Assembly: GCA_002471275.1 (NCBI GenBank)
Contig: DKPQ01000005.1
Location: 1-64,000 of the forward strand
DNA: 64,000 bases
Source: Flammeovirgaceae bacterium UBA7330
GTDB taxonomy: Bacteria > Bacteroidota > Bacteroidia > Cytophagales > Cyclobacteriaceae
Reading direction: 5' to 3'
Shown here: positions 6,734-15,998 of the stretch, in pieces
Position numbering within the stretch: the stretch's first letter is position 1
Layout: the number at the start of each line of letters is the position of its first letter
The notes under the pieces: model-generated
Database searches by the model: none
What the model saw: only the letters and a program-made list of their open reading frames with translations
What the model was told of the DNA's origin: nothing
Program-made: the position numbers and the translations under genes

Positions 6734-7735
6734 TTATTGTGACTCGACCAGCTCGGGTTTTCTTGGGAACATCAGAGACAGGACGATTGAGCCAATCAGG
6801 ACTCCCATGATCACTGCAAAGGACAAATAGATGGGTATGTGGATATGCTCCACTCCCAGAACATATGCCAGCCCTTGCTGGATGATCTCCATCTCCAGCA
6901 TCATTTTGGCTCCGATGAAGATAAGCACAATAGACAGCCCCTTTTGCAACAGATAAAACCGGTCCAGTACATTCGCCAGCAGGAAGAACATGGCCCTCAG
7001 TCCCATCACCGCGAAGATGTTAGAAGTATAAATCACAAATTCGTTCTGGGTGATGGCAAAAGCTGCGGGAATGGAGTCCACCGCAAAGATCAAATCTGTT
7101 GACTCGATCAGGATGATCACCAAAAACAGCGGTGTAAAGAATAATTTTCCATTCTCTCTCAACCAGAATTTCCCGCCTTCGTCTTTCGTGGTAAGGGGCA
7201 ATATTTTCTTGGCATATCTTAGTAGAAAATTCTTTTCAGGCTCAATTTCCATTTCTTCATCGTCGCTGAAGATCTTAATGCCGGAATAGATCAGGAAGGC
7301 TCCGAAAATGTACAGAATCCAATGGGCCTGGGAGATCACAAATGCACCAACAAATATGAAGATGGCTCTGAAGACAATAGCACCGAGAATACCCCAAAAT
7401 AAGATGCTGTGATAATGCTCTTCTTGCACCTTGAAGTATCTGAGGATCAACAGGATAACGAAAATATTGTCAACAGAAAGTGCTTTTTCAGTGACATAAG
7501 CGGAGAAAAATTCCAGGGTGCTGGCAGAACCATCCCCATAGAAATAGATCAATCCACCATAAATACATGAGACCCCCACCCAAAACAAACTTTGGAGCAG
7601 CGCTTCACGCTGAGATACCTTGTGATGTGCTTTATGGAAAAGTCCTAGGTCGACGATGAGGAAAGCAACGATTACGATGCCAAATATCCCAAAGAGTAAA
7701 CCTTCATTTTCTCCAGAAAAAATACTTAGAAGCAT
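6734..7735 (-). CDS. TerC family integral membrane protein (Alx-like)
   Basis: A protein of 333 residues with about eight hydrophobic segments. Family hallmarks are an acidic residue in FLIVDLGLFHK (about 27-37), FFSAYVTEKALSVDNIFVILLILRYF (about 74-99, with Glu-Lys and Asp in a membrane segment) and ESTDLIFAVDSIPAAFAI (about 212-229). TerC/Alx proteins are inner-membrane metal transporters, and the Alx group is linked to manganese export and alkaline response. The gene stands alone, convergent with nothing and separated by about 90 bp from the CBM9-like gene. The preceding 180 bp (7736-7916) is shared with the divergent 74-residue ORF and should hold its promoter. Confidence 0.92.
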   Translation of the reverse strand: MLLSIFSGENEGLLFGIFGIVIVAFLIVDLGLFHKAHHKVSQREALLQSLFWVGVSCIYGGLIYFYGDGSASTLEFFSAYVTEKALSVDNIFVILLILRYFKVQEEHYHSILFWGILGAIVFRAIFIFVGAFVISQAHWILYIFGAFLIYSGIKIFSDDEEMEIEPEKNFLLRYAKKILPLTTKDEGGKFWLRENGKLFFTPLFLVIILIESTDLIFAVDSIPAAFAITQNEFVIYTSNIFAVMGLRAMFFLLANVLDRFYLLQKGLSIVLIFIGAKMMLEMEIIQQGLAYVLGVEHIHIPIYLSFAVIMGVLIGSIVLSLMFPRKPELVESQ

Positions 7736-7916
7736 ACAGCAAATGGTGATTTAGTAATTAGTTAGTCTTTCTCCTAGAGGTTGAAATTTTTCGAAACGGC
7801 TTACAAAAGTAAGCAAATATTACCCAATAAATAAAATCGGCTTTTAATGTCCAAAAACGAAGTTTATATGGGTTGTGCTTTGATCAGAGCAAATTATCAG
7901 TTAATTTAATGTAAAT

Positions 7917-8141
7917 ATGATGAGTATTGCTGTTGATCTTCTTTTGTTTGGTTTTGTGTACGCTGTCCTATTATGCGTCCTCTTTATTCACCATAACAGA
8001 AGAAAAAAGAAAGACAACGATTCGGATGAGGATGGTGGACTCCCGATAATTACTCCCCCCAAATTAGATCTGCCACCAGGTATATGCCTTCCCGGAGACC
8101 CGACTGCCCGAAAAAGGGATCAGGAAGAAATTTTGGTTTAA
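7917..8141 (+). CDS. small single-pass membrane protein, unknown function
   Basis: A protein of 74 residues. Residues 4-25 form one hydrophobic helix, followed by a strongly basic HHNRRKKK stop-transfer stretch, an acidic DNDSDEDGG linker and a proline-rich tail LPIITPPKLDLPPGICLP. This arrangement suggests a cytoplasmic tail after one membrane span. I do not recognise a named family. Two ATG codons in tandem (7917 and 7920) could both start it. It lies 82 bp before corA in the same direction, so co-transcription is possible. Confidence 0.62.
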   Translation: MMSIAVDLLLFGFVYAVLLCVLFIHHNRRKKKDNDSDEDGGLPIITPPKLDLPPGICLPGDPTARKRDQEEILV

Positions 8142-8223
8142 ACTCCCCATGCTTTTTACTTTAGCGCCTCCCTGTATCCAAAATCAAATGGCTCTTCAGC
8201 AGAGATCACCAATTTAAATCCCG

Positions 8224-9345
8224 ATGAAACTATCCAATAAAGTAAACTATAAGACTTTAAAATCTCTCAACCCACTCAATCCAATCCGGGGAAGTAAAAA
8301 AAGACCCAAAACCGGATTGTCCCCGGGGAGTATTATTTACACCGGGAAAATTCATGCGGAAAATGTCCTGATTGAAGTTATCGACTATACAGATGGTAAA
8401 ATGCATGAGGTGAACATCCTGAATCCGGATGAACTGGTGAATTACAGCCACAATAAGACCGTGACCTGGATCAATATGCAGGGATTGCATGATACGGAGT
8501 TGATCAAAAAGATAGGCGATATCCTGGACATTCATCCACTGACATTGGAAGATGTGGTGGATACTGGCCAGCGACCGAAGATGGAGGTATATGAGGACTA
8601 CCTGTACATCACACTCAAAATGATCAATTACAACCAGGAATTGAAAAAACTGGACATTGAGCAAGCGGGGATCATTGTGCATGCCAACTATGTGATCTGT
8701 TTTCAGGAAAAACCAGGGGATATTTTTGACAGTGTCAGGAAACGTTTGCGAGATGATAAAGGTCGGGCGCGGAAACGTGGTGCCGACTACCTGGCTTATA
8801 TGCTGCTGGACCTTATCATAGACTACTATTATGAGGCACTGGATGAAGTGTGGAATAGAATTGAATTCCTGGATGAGCAAGTGGTAAGACGACCGGAACG
8901 GGTCGAGCTAAAGGACATTCAGCAGCTGAAGCGCGACATTTTGCAATTGAGACGGTACATCTTTCCGGTGAAGGACGCACTGATGGGATTGGAAAACAAA
9001 GAATCAGAGGTCTTTAGCCCGAGTACGCTGGTTTTCCTCAGAGATACAGTGGATCATGTGAAGCAAGTGGTAGAAAATATTGATATCTATCGGGAAATGA
9101 TATCAAATATCATGGATATCTACCTTTCTCAGCTGAGTATCAAAATGAATGAAGTAATGAAAGTGCTAACGATCATTGCTACCATTTTCATTCCTTTGAC
9201 CTTCATTGCCGGGGTTTATGGGATGAATTTTGAACACATGCCGGAGCTCGGCTGGGAATTTGCCTATCCCAAGGGATTCTATCTACTCATTGGTGTCACC
9301 ACACTCCTGATGATCATCTATATCAAAACCAAGAGGTGGCTTTGA
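8224..9345 (+). CDS. corA: magnesium/cobalt transporter CorA
   Basis: A protein of 373 residues, full length for CorA, which is a homopentameric inner-membrane channel for Mg2+ (also Co2+ and Ni2+). The cytoplasmic part (about 1-310) includes HPLTLEDVVDTGQRPKMEVYEDYLYI and long helices. The two membrane helices lie at the C-terminus with the diagnostic YGMN loop (GMN at about 333-335, YGMNFEHMPEL). The protein ends in a basic tail. The stop directly abuts the stop of the convergent lipoprotein gene at 9346 with no spacer. Confidence 0.96.
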   Translation: MKLSNKVNYKTLKSLNPLNPIRGSKKRPKTGLSPGSIIYTGKIHAENVLIEVIDYTDGKMHEVNILNPDELVNYSHNKTVTWINMQGLHDTELIKKIGDILDIHPLTLEDVVDTGQRPKMEVYEDYLYITLKMINYNQELKKLDIEQAGIIVHANYVICFQEKPGDIFDSVRKRLRDDKGRARKRGADYLAYMLLDLIIDYYYEALDEVWNRIEFLDEQVVRRPERVELKDIQQLKRDILQLRRYIFPVKDALMGLENKESEVFSPSTLVFLRDTVDHVKQVVENIDIYREMISNIMDIYLSQLSIKMNEVMKVLTIIATIFIPLTFIAGVYGMNFEHMPELGWEFAYPKGFYLLIGVTTLLMIIYIKTKRWL

Positions 9346-9891
9346 TCACTGAAACCTGACGTCTGTCTGAAAATGGACCGTGTCTTTCATGACCATATCC
9401 TGGAACCCACGGATTGAATATGCTGAGATGAGCCCGTCAGAGAAACTTATCTTGATTTCTCTTCGATGCTGGTAAATCTCCTTGTCCTCAACAAATAGCC
9501 CCTCTATTTGCCTGATACCATCACTGCCGGTCTCAATCTCGAGAAATCTCACCGGACTTTTTTGATCAGGTTTGAGCTCATACCTCACCTTATTCCCGGA
9601 GGTACTTTCTTCGTAAGCCCCTACATAATTGGTTTTGTTCAGATCGAATTCCCTGAATATTTTAAACTCTCCTTTGAGCCGGGTCGTGTCTGGATCAAAT
9701 ACAGCATTCTCCTGCACTCCATCCAACACCACCTGTTTATTCATTTGTTGATTGGCTTCGGCCAGCAAGACAATCTGGCTATCCAGCAGGGAGTCCAGAT
9801 CGAAATATTCCTTCACCCCCAGCACCTTCTCACCTGTTTCAGCACAGCTGAACAGGATCGATAAACTTACCATCAAGAAAATTTGCTTCAT
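9346..9891 (-). CDS. lipoprotein, unknown function
   Basis: A protein of 181 residues. Residues 1-16 (MKQIFLMVSLSILFSC) are a lipoprotein signal with Cys16 as the lipidated residue. The remainder is an acidic, strand-rich domain with segments such as KNQ-like linkers, YELKPDQKSPVRFLEIETG and HRREIKISFSDGLISAYSIRG. No enzyme motif or named domain is recognised. It overlaps the stop of gpmI by 4 bp (ATGA-type, 9888-9891), so the two genes are translationally coupled, although no functional link to glycolysis is evident. Confidence 0.75.
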   Translation of the reverse strand: MKQIFLMVSLSILFSCAETGEKVLGVKEYFDLDSLLDSQIVLLAEANQQMNKQVVLDGVQENAVFDPDTTRLKGEFKIFREFDLNKTNYVGAYEESTSGNKVRYELKPDQKSPVRFLEIETGSDGIRQIEGLFVEDKEIYQHRREIKISFSDGLISAYSIRGFQDMVMKDTVHFQTDVRFQ

Positions 9892-11405
9892 ATTAGCACA
9901 TCACCAGTCATTTCATCCGGTATTGGCAGACCGATAAGCTTTAAGATCGTCGGGGCTAAATCCCCCAGCTTACCCGGCTTCACCTTTCCTTTGAATTCAT
10001 TGTCTACGACGATTACCGGTACAAGGTTGGTCGTATGTGCAGTATTAGGTGAACCATCCGGATTAATCATCATGTCTGAGTTGCCATGATCAGCAATGAT
10101 GATGCTTGTATAACCATTATCCAACGCAGCCTCTACTACAGCTTTGGCACAATGATCTACCGTTTCACAAGCTTTCACTGCCGCTTCAAATACGCCTGTA
10201 TGTCCAACCATATCGGGATTGGCAAAATTCAGACAAATGAATGATGCTTCCTGCTTTTTCAGCTCGGGAATGATCTTGTCTTTGATGTCATTGGCACTCA
10301 TCTCCGGCTGCAGATCATAAGTTGCTACCTTGGGCGATGGGCAGAGGATACGGCTCTCGCCTTCGAATTCGGTCTCCTGACCCCCAGAGAAAAAGAAGGT
10401 CACATGTGGATATTTTTCTGTCTCAGCAATCCGGATCTGCTTTTTGCCATGTCGGGCCAGCACTTCCCCAAGGGTGTTGCTCAGATTATCCTTATCAAAG
10501 ACCACCTTCACATCCTTGAATGTATCATCATAGTTGGTCATAGTGAGGTAGTAAAGCTTCAGCTTCTTCATCCCGTGATCCGGAAAATCTGACTGGGTCA
10601 GCACTTCGGTAATCTCTCTACCACGGTCGGTACGGAAATTGAAACACATCACGACGTCGCCTTCTTCAATATTACCTACAGGTTTATCACCTTCCGTATG
10701 GACAATCGGTTTGATAAACTCATCTGTTACATCAGCTTCGTAGGACTTCTTAATCCCTTCTGTTACTTCTTCGTAGCCCTCACCAGTACCTTTTACCATC
10801 ACATCATAGGCCAGCTTCACACGCTCCCACCGCTTGTCCCTGTCCATGGCATAGTATCTTCCTACCACACTGGCTACCTTACCCACATTCTTTGCCATAT
10901 GATCCTCCAAATCCTGGATAAAACCCAGCCCGCTTTTAGGATCGCAATCTCTTCCATCTGTAAAAGCATGTACAAAAACATTTTCACAGGCATTTTCTTT
11001 GGCTGCAGTGATCAGCCCTTTGAGGTGTAGGATATGTGAGTGCACCCCACCGTCCGAAACCAACCCGATGAAATGGACTTTCTTATTTTCTTTTTTTGCA
11101 TAGCTAAAGGCTTCGGTTAACGCCGGTTCCTTCGCTAATGAACCATCCTTCACCGCATTGTTGATCTTTACCAGATCCTGATATACCACGCGCCCGGCTC
11201 CGATATTCATGTGACCTACTTCAGAATTACCCATTTGTCCTTCCGGCAAGCCTACCGCAAGTCCCGAAGCTTCAAGTGTACTATTAGGATATTTGGAATA
11301 TAGTCCGTCTACAAAAGGTGTTTTGGCCTTGTCGATTGCAGAAACTTCCTTATTTGTAGCGATCCCCCAGCCGTCAAGTATGATAAGTATTACTTTTTTG
11401 TCCAT
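9888..11405 (-). CDS. gpmI: 2,3-bisphosphoglycerate-independent phosphoglycerate mutase
   Basis: A protein of 505 residues, the usual length. It interconverts 3- and 2-phosphoglycerate in glycolysis with two Mn2+ ions and a phosphoserine intermediate. DGWGI near residue 11 and the nucleophile segment GQMGNSEVGHMNIGAGR (Ser at about 62) are clear. HAFTDGRDCDPKSG, GRYYAMDRDKRW and the C-terminal metal ligands NFANPDMVGHTG, IIADHGNSD and NTAHTTNLVP are all present. The ATG at 11405 is followed by the conserved MDKKVILIILDGWG. It is the first gene of a two-gene unit with the lipoprotein at 9346-9891. Confidence 0.98.
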   Translation of the reverse strand: MDKKVILIILDGWGIATNKEVSAIDKAKTPFVDGLYSKYPNSTLEASGLAVGLPEGQMGNSEVGHMNIGAGRVVYQDLVKINNAVKDGSLAKEPALTEAFSYAKKENKKVHFIGLVSDGGVHSHILHLKGLITAAKENACENVFVHAFTDGRDCDPKSGLGFIQDLEDHMAKNVGKVASVVGRYYAMDRDKRWERVKLAYDVMVKGTGEGYEEVTEGIKKSYEADVTDEFIKPIVHTEGDKPVGNIEEGDVVMCFNFRTDRGREITEVLTQSDFPDHGMKKLKLYYLTMTNYDDTFKDVKVVFDKDNLSNTLGEVLARHGKKQIRIAETEKYPHVTFFFSGGQETEFEGESRILCPSPKVATYDLQPEMSANDIKDKIIPELKKQEASFICLNFANPDMVGHTGVFEAAVKACETVDHCAKAVVEAALDNGYTSIIIADHGNSDMMINPDGSPNTAHTTNLVPVIVVDNEFKGKVKPGKLGDLAPTILKLIGLPIPDEMTGDVLI

Positions 11406-11504
11406 GGTGCAAATATAAACCTTGACTGTAAGCTAATGTTCCATGAAAGACTAATCATTCAATTAATTCTGAATACTTGGCGTAATTTTTGATAATTTTA
11501 AGTC

Positions 11505-11894
11505 ATGATAATAACTCAATTTCTGATATCAGCATTTCTGATGTTGTTTGCCCCCATGCAACAGGAGGATCAGACACTCAACAATATCAGTGCGGCCATG
11601 AAAGCGGGGAGCTCCAAAGAGCTCATTAAATATTGTAATGATAACCTGGAGATCAAGATTGATGGAAAGAGTACTAACTACAGCAAATCACAGGCTGAGG
11701 TGGTCATCAAGGACTTTTTCATGAAAAATCCTCCCAAAAACTTTAGATACATACACCATGGATCTTCTCCGGAAGGATTAAAATATACCATTGGCACATA
11801 CACGGTGAGCAATGGGAGCTACAGAGTAGTCATGCTTATCAAAAAAGTAGGATCCAATTTTAGAATAGACACGATCAATTTTAGCAGAGAATAG
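11505..11894 (+). CDS. DUF4783 family exported protein
   Basis: A protein of 129 residues. A short hydrophobic N-terminus (about 1-17) suggests export. The rest matches the DUF4783 pattern of Bacteroidota: ISAAMKAGSSKELIKYCND, VVIKDFFMKNPPKNFRYIHHG, YTIGTYTVSNGSYRVVMLIK and a closing RIDTINFSRE. It has the look of an NTF2-like or SnoaL-like small fold, function unknown. It precedes nadC by 38 bp in the same direction, an arrangement often seen in Bacteroidota. The 99 bp between it and gpmI serves two divergent genes. Confidence 0.82.
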   Translation: MIITQFLISAFLMLFAPMQQEDQTLNNISAAMKAGSSKELIKYCNDNLEIKIDGKSTNYSKSQAEVVIKDFFMKNPPKNFRYIHHGSSPEGLKYTIGTYTVSNGSYRVVMLIKKVGSNFRIDTINFSRE

Positions 11895-11932
11895 CCTGAT
11901 AAATATTTCAGTAGCCTATTTTTGCCCCCACC

Positions 11933-12796
11933 ATGGCTTTGTCCTACTTATCAAAAGCTCGCATCAACAAATTCATTAAATCTGCTCTCACTGAAGATGT
12001 TGGAGATGGAGACCATACTTCGCTTGGCTCTATTCCCGAATCTGACAAAAGCAGGGCACGGTTGCTGATCAAGGACAGTGGTGTTATTGCTGGTATCGAA
12101 TTAGCAGAAATGATCTTTCATCACGTGGATCCATCTATGAAGGTAGAGGTAAAGAAAAAAGATGGAGACTGGGTGGAAAGTGGGGACATTGCATTGGTAG
12201 TGTCTGGTAACACGAGGAATATTCTGAAAAGCGAGCGGCTGGTGCTCAACTGTATGCAAAGAATGAGTGGTATTGCCACCTACACCTTCAAGCTAAACAA
12301 GCTGATCGAGGGTACGAGTGCCAAATTACTCGACACCCGCAAAACGACTCCCAATTTTCGGATGATGGAAAAGTGGGCTGTATCCATTGGCGGGGGTGTA
12401 AATCACCGGTTTGGCTTGTACGACCTGGTTTTGCTCAAAGACAACCATGTAGACTATGCCGGTGGCATTAAAAAAGCGGTCAATGCATCTGTTCAGTATT
12501 TAAAAGAAAAGGAACTGGACCTCGACATAGAGATAGAGGTCAGGAACATGATAGAGCTGGAGGAAGCACTGGAGCTACCTCGGGTAAAGAGAATTTTGCT
12601 GGACAATATGCTCCCCTCTGAGATGCGTCTGGCCGTACAAAAAGTGAATAAGACAAAAGAAACTGAAGCTTCCGGAGGCATCAATGAAAAGAACATCCGG
12701 GAAATTGCTGAAACAGGTGTGGACTACATCTCTGTGGGTGCTTTGACGCATTCGTACAGAAGCCTGGACATGAGTTTAAAAGCAGATAAAGAATGA
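11933..12796 (+). CDS. nadC: nicotinate-nucleotide pyrophosphorylase (carboxylating)
   Basis: A protein of 287 residues. It converts quinolinate and PRPP to nicotinate mononucleotide, CO2 and pyrophosphate in NAD synthesis. Visible hallmarks are EDVGDGDHTS near residue 21, SERLVLNCMQRMSGIAT (about 100-117), LLDTRKTTPNFRMMEKWAVSIGGG with the quinolinate-binding Arg-Lys, GLYDLVLLKDNH, the EIEVRN strand and ASGGINEKNI/ISVGALTHS at the C-terminus. It is followed by a membrane protein gene with an ATGA overlap and then recX, giving a tight unit. Confidence 0.97.
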   Translation: MALSYLSKARINKFIKSALTEDVGDGDHTSLGSIPESDKSRARLLIKDSGVIAGIELAEMIFHHVDPSMKVEVKKKDGDWVESGDIALVVSGNTRNILKSERLVLNCMQRMSGIATYTFKLNKLIEGTSAKLLDTRKTTPNFRMMEKWAVSIGGGVNHRFGLYDLVLLKDNHVDYAGGIKKAVNASVQYLKEKELDLDIEIEVRNMIELEEALELPRVKRILLDNMLPSEMRLAVQKVNKTKETEASGGINEKNIREIAETGVDYISVGALTHSYRSLDMSLKADKE

Positions 12797-13266
12797 TTGT
12801 AAGAACGAAAAAATATCAACTTCCTACCAAGGTATATATCAAACAGGCATTTATGGGCTTAGTAGCTCAGCAATGGTGGGTAGCCCCCATTTACCTGGCG
12901 ATATGTGCCGGTTATTTCTGGATCCCCAATTGGTGGTGGATCATAGGCGCCACCATAGCGCTTGGCCTATACTTCTTGTTCTGGCTGATCCAATTTGCGG
13001 GCGTCACCCAGCTTGAACAGGGTAAGTTTATGTTTCAGAAACTCTCTTACGAGATCAGCAGTCAGCAGATCCTGATCAAGCTCAACAACAAGCAGGGTAT
13101 GCCCATGAAGTGGGAACAAATCAAAAGAGCCCGACATGGCAAAAACTTTTTTGTATTGTATGCCAGCAAAGCTCAGCTGCTCTATTTCCCGCACAAGATT
13201 TTCAACAATGAAAACGAGATCCGATTTCTTGATGCTGTACTGAAGAGGAAAGGATACTACAAGTAA
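12793..13266 (+). CDS. two-helix membrane protein with YcxB/PH-like domain
   Basis: A protein of 157 residues. Two adjacent hydrophobic segments rich in Trp (about 27-45 and 49-70, VAPIYLAICAGYFWIPNWWWII) are followed by a soluble domain with strands KLSYEISSQQILIKLN, MKWEQIKRARHGKNFFVLYAS and QLLYFPHKIF. This is the layout of YcxB-like proteins, which have no assigned role. It starts inside the stop of nadC (ATGA) and its own stop overlaps the ATG of recX (TAATG), so all three are coupled. Confidence 0.72.
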   Translation: MIVRTKKYQLPTKVYIKQAFMGLVAQQWWVAPIYLAICAGYFWIPNWWWIIGATIALGLYFLFWLIQFAGVTQLEQGKFMFQKLSYEISSQQILIKLNNKQGMPMKWEQIKRARHGKNFFVLYASKAQLLYFPHKIFNNENEIRFLDAVLKRKGYYK

Positions 13267-13730
13267 TGGCTGGACCCCTCAAAGAGCAGGCACTGGCCAA
13301 AGTAATGCGTTACTGTTCTTCGAGGGAACGAGCACCCCAGCAGGTCAGGGAAAAACTGATCAAATGGGGCCTGTCTTTTCCACAGGCCGAAGAGATCGTC
13401 TCACAGCTTAAAAACGACAACTTTCTGGACGAACAACGATTCGCCAACGCTTACTGTCACGATAAGTTTGAGTTTAATAAGTGGGGGAAAATCAAAATCA
13501 GGTATGGAATTCAGAAATTCCAGCTACCCGACGACGTCGTTGATGAGGGCCTTTCTAATATTCCCGAGGAGAAATACCTGGAGTCAGTACGTGATCAGGC
13601 AGCCAAAAAATGGCGGTTGATGAATTCGGAATCGGACGAATTTATCAGGAGACAAAAAACAGCTAACTTCCTAATCCGTCGTGGTTTTGAAAGTGCAATC
13701 ATTTATCGTGTAATTGACAAATTAATATAA
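13266..13730 (+). CDS. recX: RecX family regulatory protein
   Basis: A protein of 154 residues, consistent with RecX, a modulator of RecA filaments. The three-helix repeats are evident: AKVMRYCSSRERAPQQVREKL (first), IVSQLKNDNFLDEQRFANAYCHDKFEFNKWGKIKIRYGIQKFQLP (second) and a third ending FLIRRGFESAIIYRVID. No recA gene is nearby; it is translationally coupled to the YcxB-like gene and nadC by a TAATG junction, so location gives no hint of regulation by DNA damage. Confidence 0.93.
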   Translation: MAGPLKEQALAKVMRYCSSRERAPQQVREKLIKWGLSFPQAEEIVSQLKNDNFLDEQRFANAYCHDKFEFNKWGKIKIRYGIQKFQLPDDVVDEGLSNIPEEKYLESVRDQAAKKWRLMNSESDEFIRRQKTANFLIRRGFESAIIYRVIDKLI

Positions 13731-13833
13731 GTCGATTCCCCGCATCTACTTTCTTAATAAATAACCTTAATTTTATTGTTTGTCATTGATCTCATCGCAT
13801 GACATTTGTTATTATTGATTAGCTTTTGATAAT

Positions 13834-14337
13834 ATGCCGATTAACAAATCTGCTCACCAGATACTTGACCAGCTTGATGTTGTCATTGCCCAATTACCAG
13901 AAGAAGCCTTCGGGAAGCCCCTTGATGTACTCAGCCAGGCCAGCATCGGTCAGCACGTGCGCCATACGCTGGAGTTCTTCATCTGCCTGATGGATGCCAA
14001 AAACAATGGTGTGATCAACTATGACGACCGTGGGCATGACCACCTGATAGAGTCAGATTCAGCTTTAGCCAGAAGTGTGATCAAATCAATCAGGGACTTT
14101 CTAAACAAAGAACAAGCTGATTTTCCATTAAAGCTGGAAGCTGATTATCAAATAGACACTCCCGATCCCATCCGGATTGATAGCAATTTTTATCGGGAAT
14201 TGGCCTATAACATTGAGCATGCCATTCACCACATGGCCCTGATCAAGATTGGAGTAAAACACCATTATCCTGATGTGGAACTACCTGATTATTTTGGTGT
14301 GGCCAGTTCTACCGTAAGATTTCAAAAGAGTCAGTGA
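13834..14337 (+). CDS. DinB-like four-helix protein
   Basis: A protein of 167 residues with the DinB/YfiT-like pattern: a helical ILDQLDVVIAQLP start, SIGQHVRHTLEFFICLM with a His that would bind metal in this fold, and ELAYNIEHAIHHMALIKIGVKHHY with further metal-ligand histidines. DinB-like proteins are often metal-dependent thiol transferases or of unknown activity. Because the bacillithiol genes bshC and ypdA also occur in this genome, a thiol-transferase role is conceivable but inferred. It sits 3 bp before the ATP-grasp gene in the same direction. Confidence 0.8.
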   Translation: MPINKSAHQILDQLDVVIAQLPEEAFGKPLDVLSQASIGQHVRHTLEFFICLMDAKNNGVINYDDRGHDHLIESDSALARSVIKSIRDFLNKEQADFPLKLEADYQIDTPDPIRIDSNFYRELAYNIEHAIHHMALIKIGVKHHYPDVELPDYFGVASSTVRFQKSQ

Positions 14338-14340
14338 TCA

Positions 14341-15387
14341 ATGCCTGATCAACTTTCCCCAATCAAAAAATGGTGGATCAGATGGTCAAACTGGGAGTTC
14401 TGGCCTTTTTCGTTTCTCTATTTTCCCGTAGGATTTTATTACACCTGGCTCGCCTTCAAACACAGGTCTTTCTTCTTTTTTACTGCTGCCAATCCCTCTA
14501 TTGAATTCGGGGGGATGATGGGCGAAAAGAAATCCGATATCTATAAGCTTATTCCCGGTAAGTTTCTGCCACAGACCAGGCTGTTTCAAAAAAATGAAAT
14601 CAATCAAGCGCTTGATTTCGCTCAAAAAATCGGCTACCCGATCATCGCTAAACCCGATATCGGCGAAAGGGGCACCTGGGTGGAAAAGTTAAAAGATCCC
14701 ACATCACTTAGGGCATACATTCACCATTGCCCGGTAGCCTTTCTATTGCAGGAATTGGTCACATACCCCGTGGAGCTGGGGGTATTCTATGTGCGATTGC
14801 CCGGCGAACCCGAAGGAAAGATCACTTCCATGGTTGAAAAAGCATTTCTTACAGTGATAGGAGATGGCAAATCCACCATCAAGGATTTACTGGAAAAAAA
14901 TCCAAGGGCCAGCCTCCAGGTAGACATGCACCATGAGAGACTAGCTCCCATACTGGAAGAGGTCCCGGCTAAAGGAGAATCAATTGAAATTGAGTCGATA
15001 GGTAATCATTGCCGTGGTACACAGTTCCTCAATAAAAATGACAGGATCAGCCGCCAACTGGAATTGGCTTTTGATGAGATAGCTAATCAAATACCTGATT
15101 TCTATTTCGGTCGTTTCGACCTTCGCTGTCAATCTTTTGCAGATCTTGAGAATCTGCAAAATTTCAAGATCCTGGAGCTGAATGGCGCTGGGGCGGAGCC
15201 CGGTCATATCTATCAGCCGGGGTACCCGCTTTTCCAGGCCTATCGTGACATTATCTGGCATTTGGCTACTTTAGCTGATATTAGCCTGAAGAACAAGAGA
15301 ATGGGTCATTCGTATTGGACACTTAAACAGGGGTTGAAAAAACTTCGGGAAGTAAAGACATACAACAAAACACTTAACAGGACCTGA
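14341..15387 (+). CDS. ATP-grasp enzyme, D-Ala-D-Ala ligase-like
   Basis: A protein of 348 residues. After a hydrophobic N-terminus (FLYFPVGFYYTWLAF, about 22-36) comes an ATP-grasp fold: AQKIGYPIIAKPDIGERGTWVEKL (Lys binding ATP phosphates), AFLLQELVTYPVELGVFYVR, MVEKAFLTVIGDGKSTIKDLL and the metal-binding end FGRFDLRCQ...FKILELNGAGAEPGHIY. Such enzymes join a carboxylate to an amine or thiol. The substrate is not known. It forms a tight run with the DinB-like gene before it and the LysE-like exporter after it (TGATG overlap), which may point to making and exporting a small amide; that is inference. Confidence 0.83.
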   Translation: MPDQLSPIKKWWIRWSNWEFWPFSFLYFPVGFYYTWLAFKHRSFFFFTAANPSIEFGGMMGEKKSDIYKLIPGKFLPQTRLFQKNEINQALDFAQKIGYPIIAKPDIGERGTWVEKLKDPTSLRAYIHHCPVAFLLQELVTYPVELGVFYVRLPGEPEGKITSMVEKAFLTVIGDGKSTIKDLLEKNPRASLQVDMHHERLAPILEEVPAKGESIEIESIGNHCRGTQFLNKNDRISRQLELAFDEIANQIPDFYFGRFDLRCQSFADLENLQNFKILELNGAGAEPGHIYQPGYPLFQAYRDIIWHLATLADISLKNKRMGHSYWTLKQGLKKLREVKTYNKTLNRT

Positions 15388-15998
15388 TGCTGGTTTTTCT
15401 CATTGCTTTCATCGTCAGCTATTTGGGCTCTATTCCCCCGGGCACCATCAATATCTCCACGATGCAATTAGCCATTAAGGGAAAGCGGAGGGCTGCAGCA
15501 TTTCTTTCCCTGGCAGCATCAATGGTTGAATTTGTCTATGCCGGGATCACGGTGAGATTTCAGTTGATCCTAAGTGAATCCACCTGGTTTACAGACCATT
15601 TCTATATCATCACAGCCATACCAATGGTCGTTTTAGGAGTTGCCAACCTGTGGACCTCTTCTGATTCAAGGTCCTTTTCTGCCAGGGTAAAGTCTACCGG
15701 GAGAAGTGGATTTAAGAGGGGATTAATTCTCGGATTGCTCAATCCGCTCACTTTGCCGTATTGGCTTACAGTGACCGCTTACCTGCAGACCCACAAGCTG
15801 ATTTCACTTGAGGGGGCGCTATTTTGGTATTATTTGGCGGGTATATCAGTGGGCACTTTTATCCTGTTACTGTCAATCATTTTCCTTGGGAAAAAATTCT
15901 CCAGCATCGCTGACAATCAGTTCCTGGTCCATCGACTGCCTGGGCTGATTTTTATTGGCCTGGGTACTTATAACATCATCATTTGGTTGTCACTTTAA
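15387..15998 (+). CDS. LysE family transporter
   Basis: A protein of 203 residues with six hydrophobic segments. The start FLIAFIVSYLGSIPPGTINISTMQLAIKGKRRAA matches the LysE pattern (GSIPPGTIN at the first helix), and a second copy-like motif GLILGLLNPLTLPYWLTVTAYL occurs in the second half. LysE-type proteins export amino acids or related small solutes. The ATG overlaps the stop of the ATP-grasp gene. Its 3' end overlaps the convergent DUF4105 gene by 20 bp. Confidence 0.85.
   Translation: MLVFLIAFIVSYLGSIPPGTINISTMQLAIKGKRRAAAFLSLAASMVEFVYAGITVRFQLILSESTWFTDHFYIITAIPMVVLGVANLWTSSDSRSFSARVKSTGRSGFKRGLILGLLNPLTLPYWLTVTAYLQTHKLISLEGALFWYYLAGISVGTFILLLSIIFLGKKFSSIADNQFLVHRLPGLIFIGLGTYNIIIWLSL

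Noticed and set aside
8257..8880. 207-residue open frame opposite corA.
   Set aside because: Shadow of a well-supported corA gene, rich in His and Ile as expected for a reverse frame.
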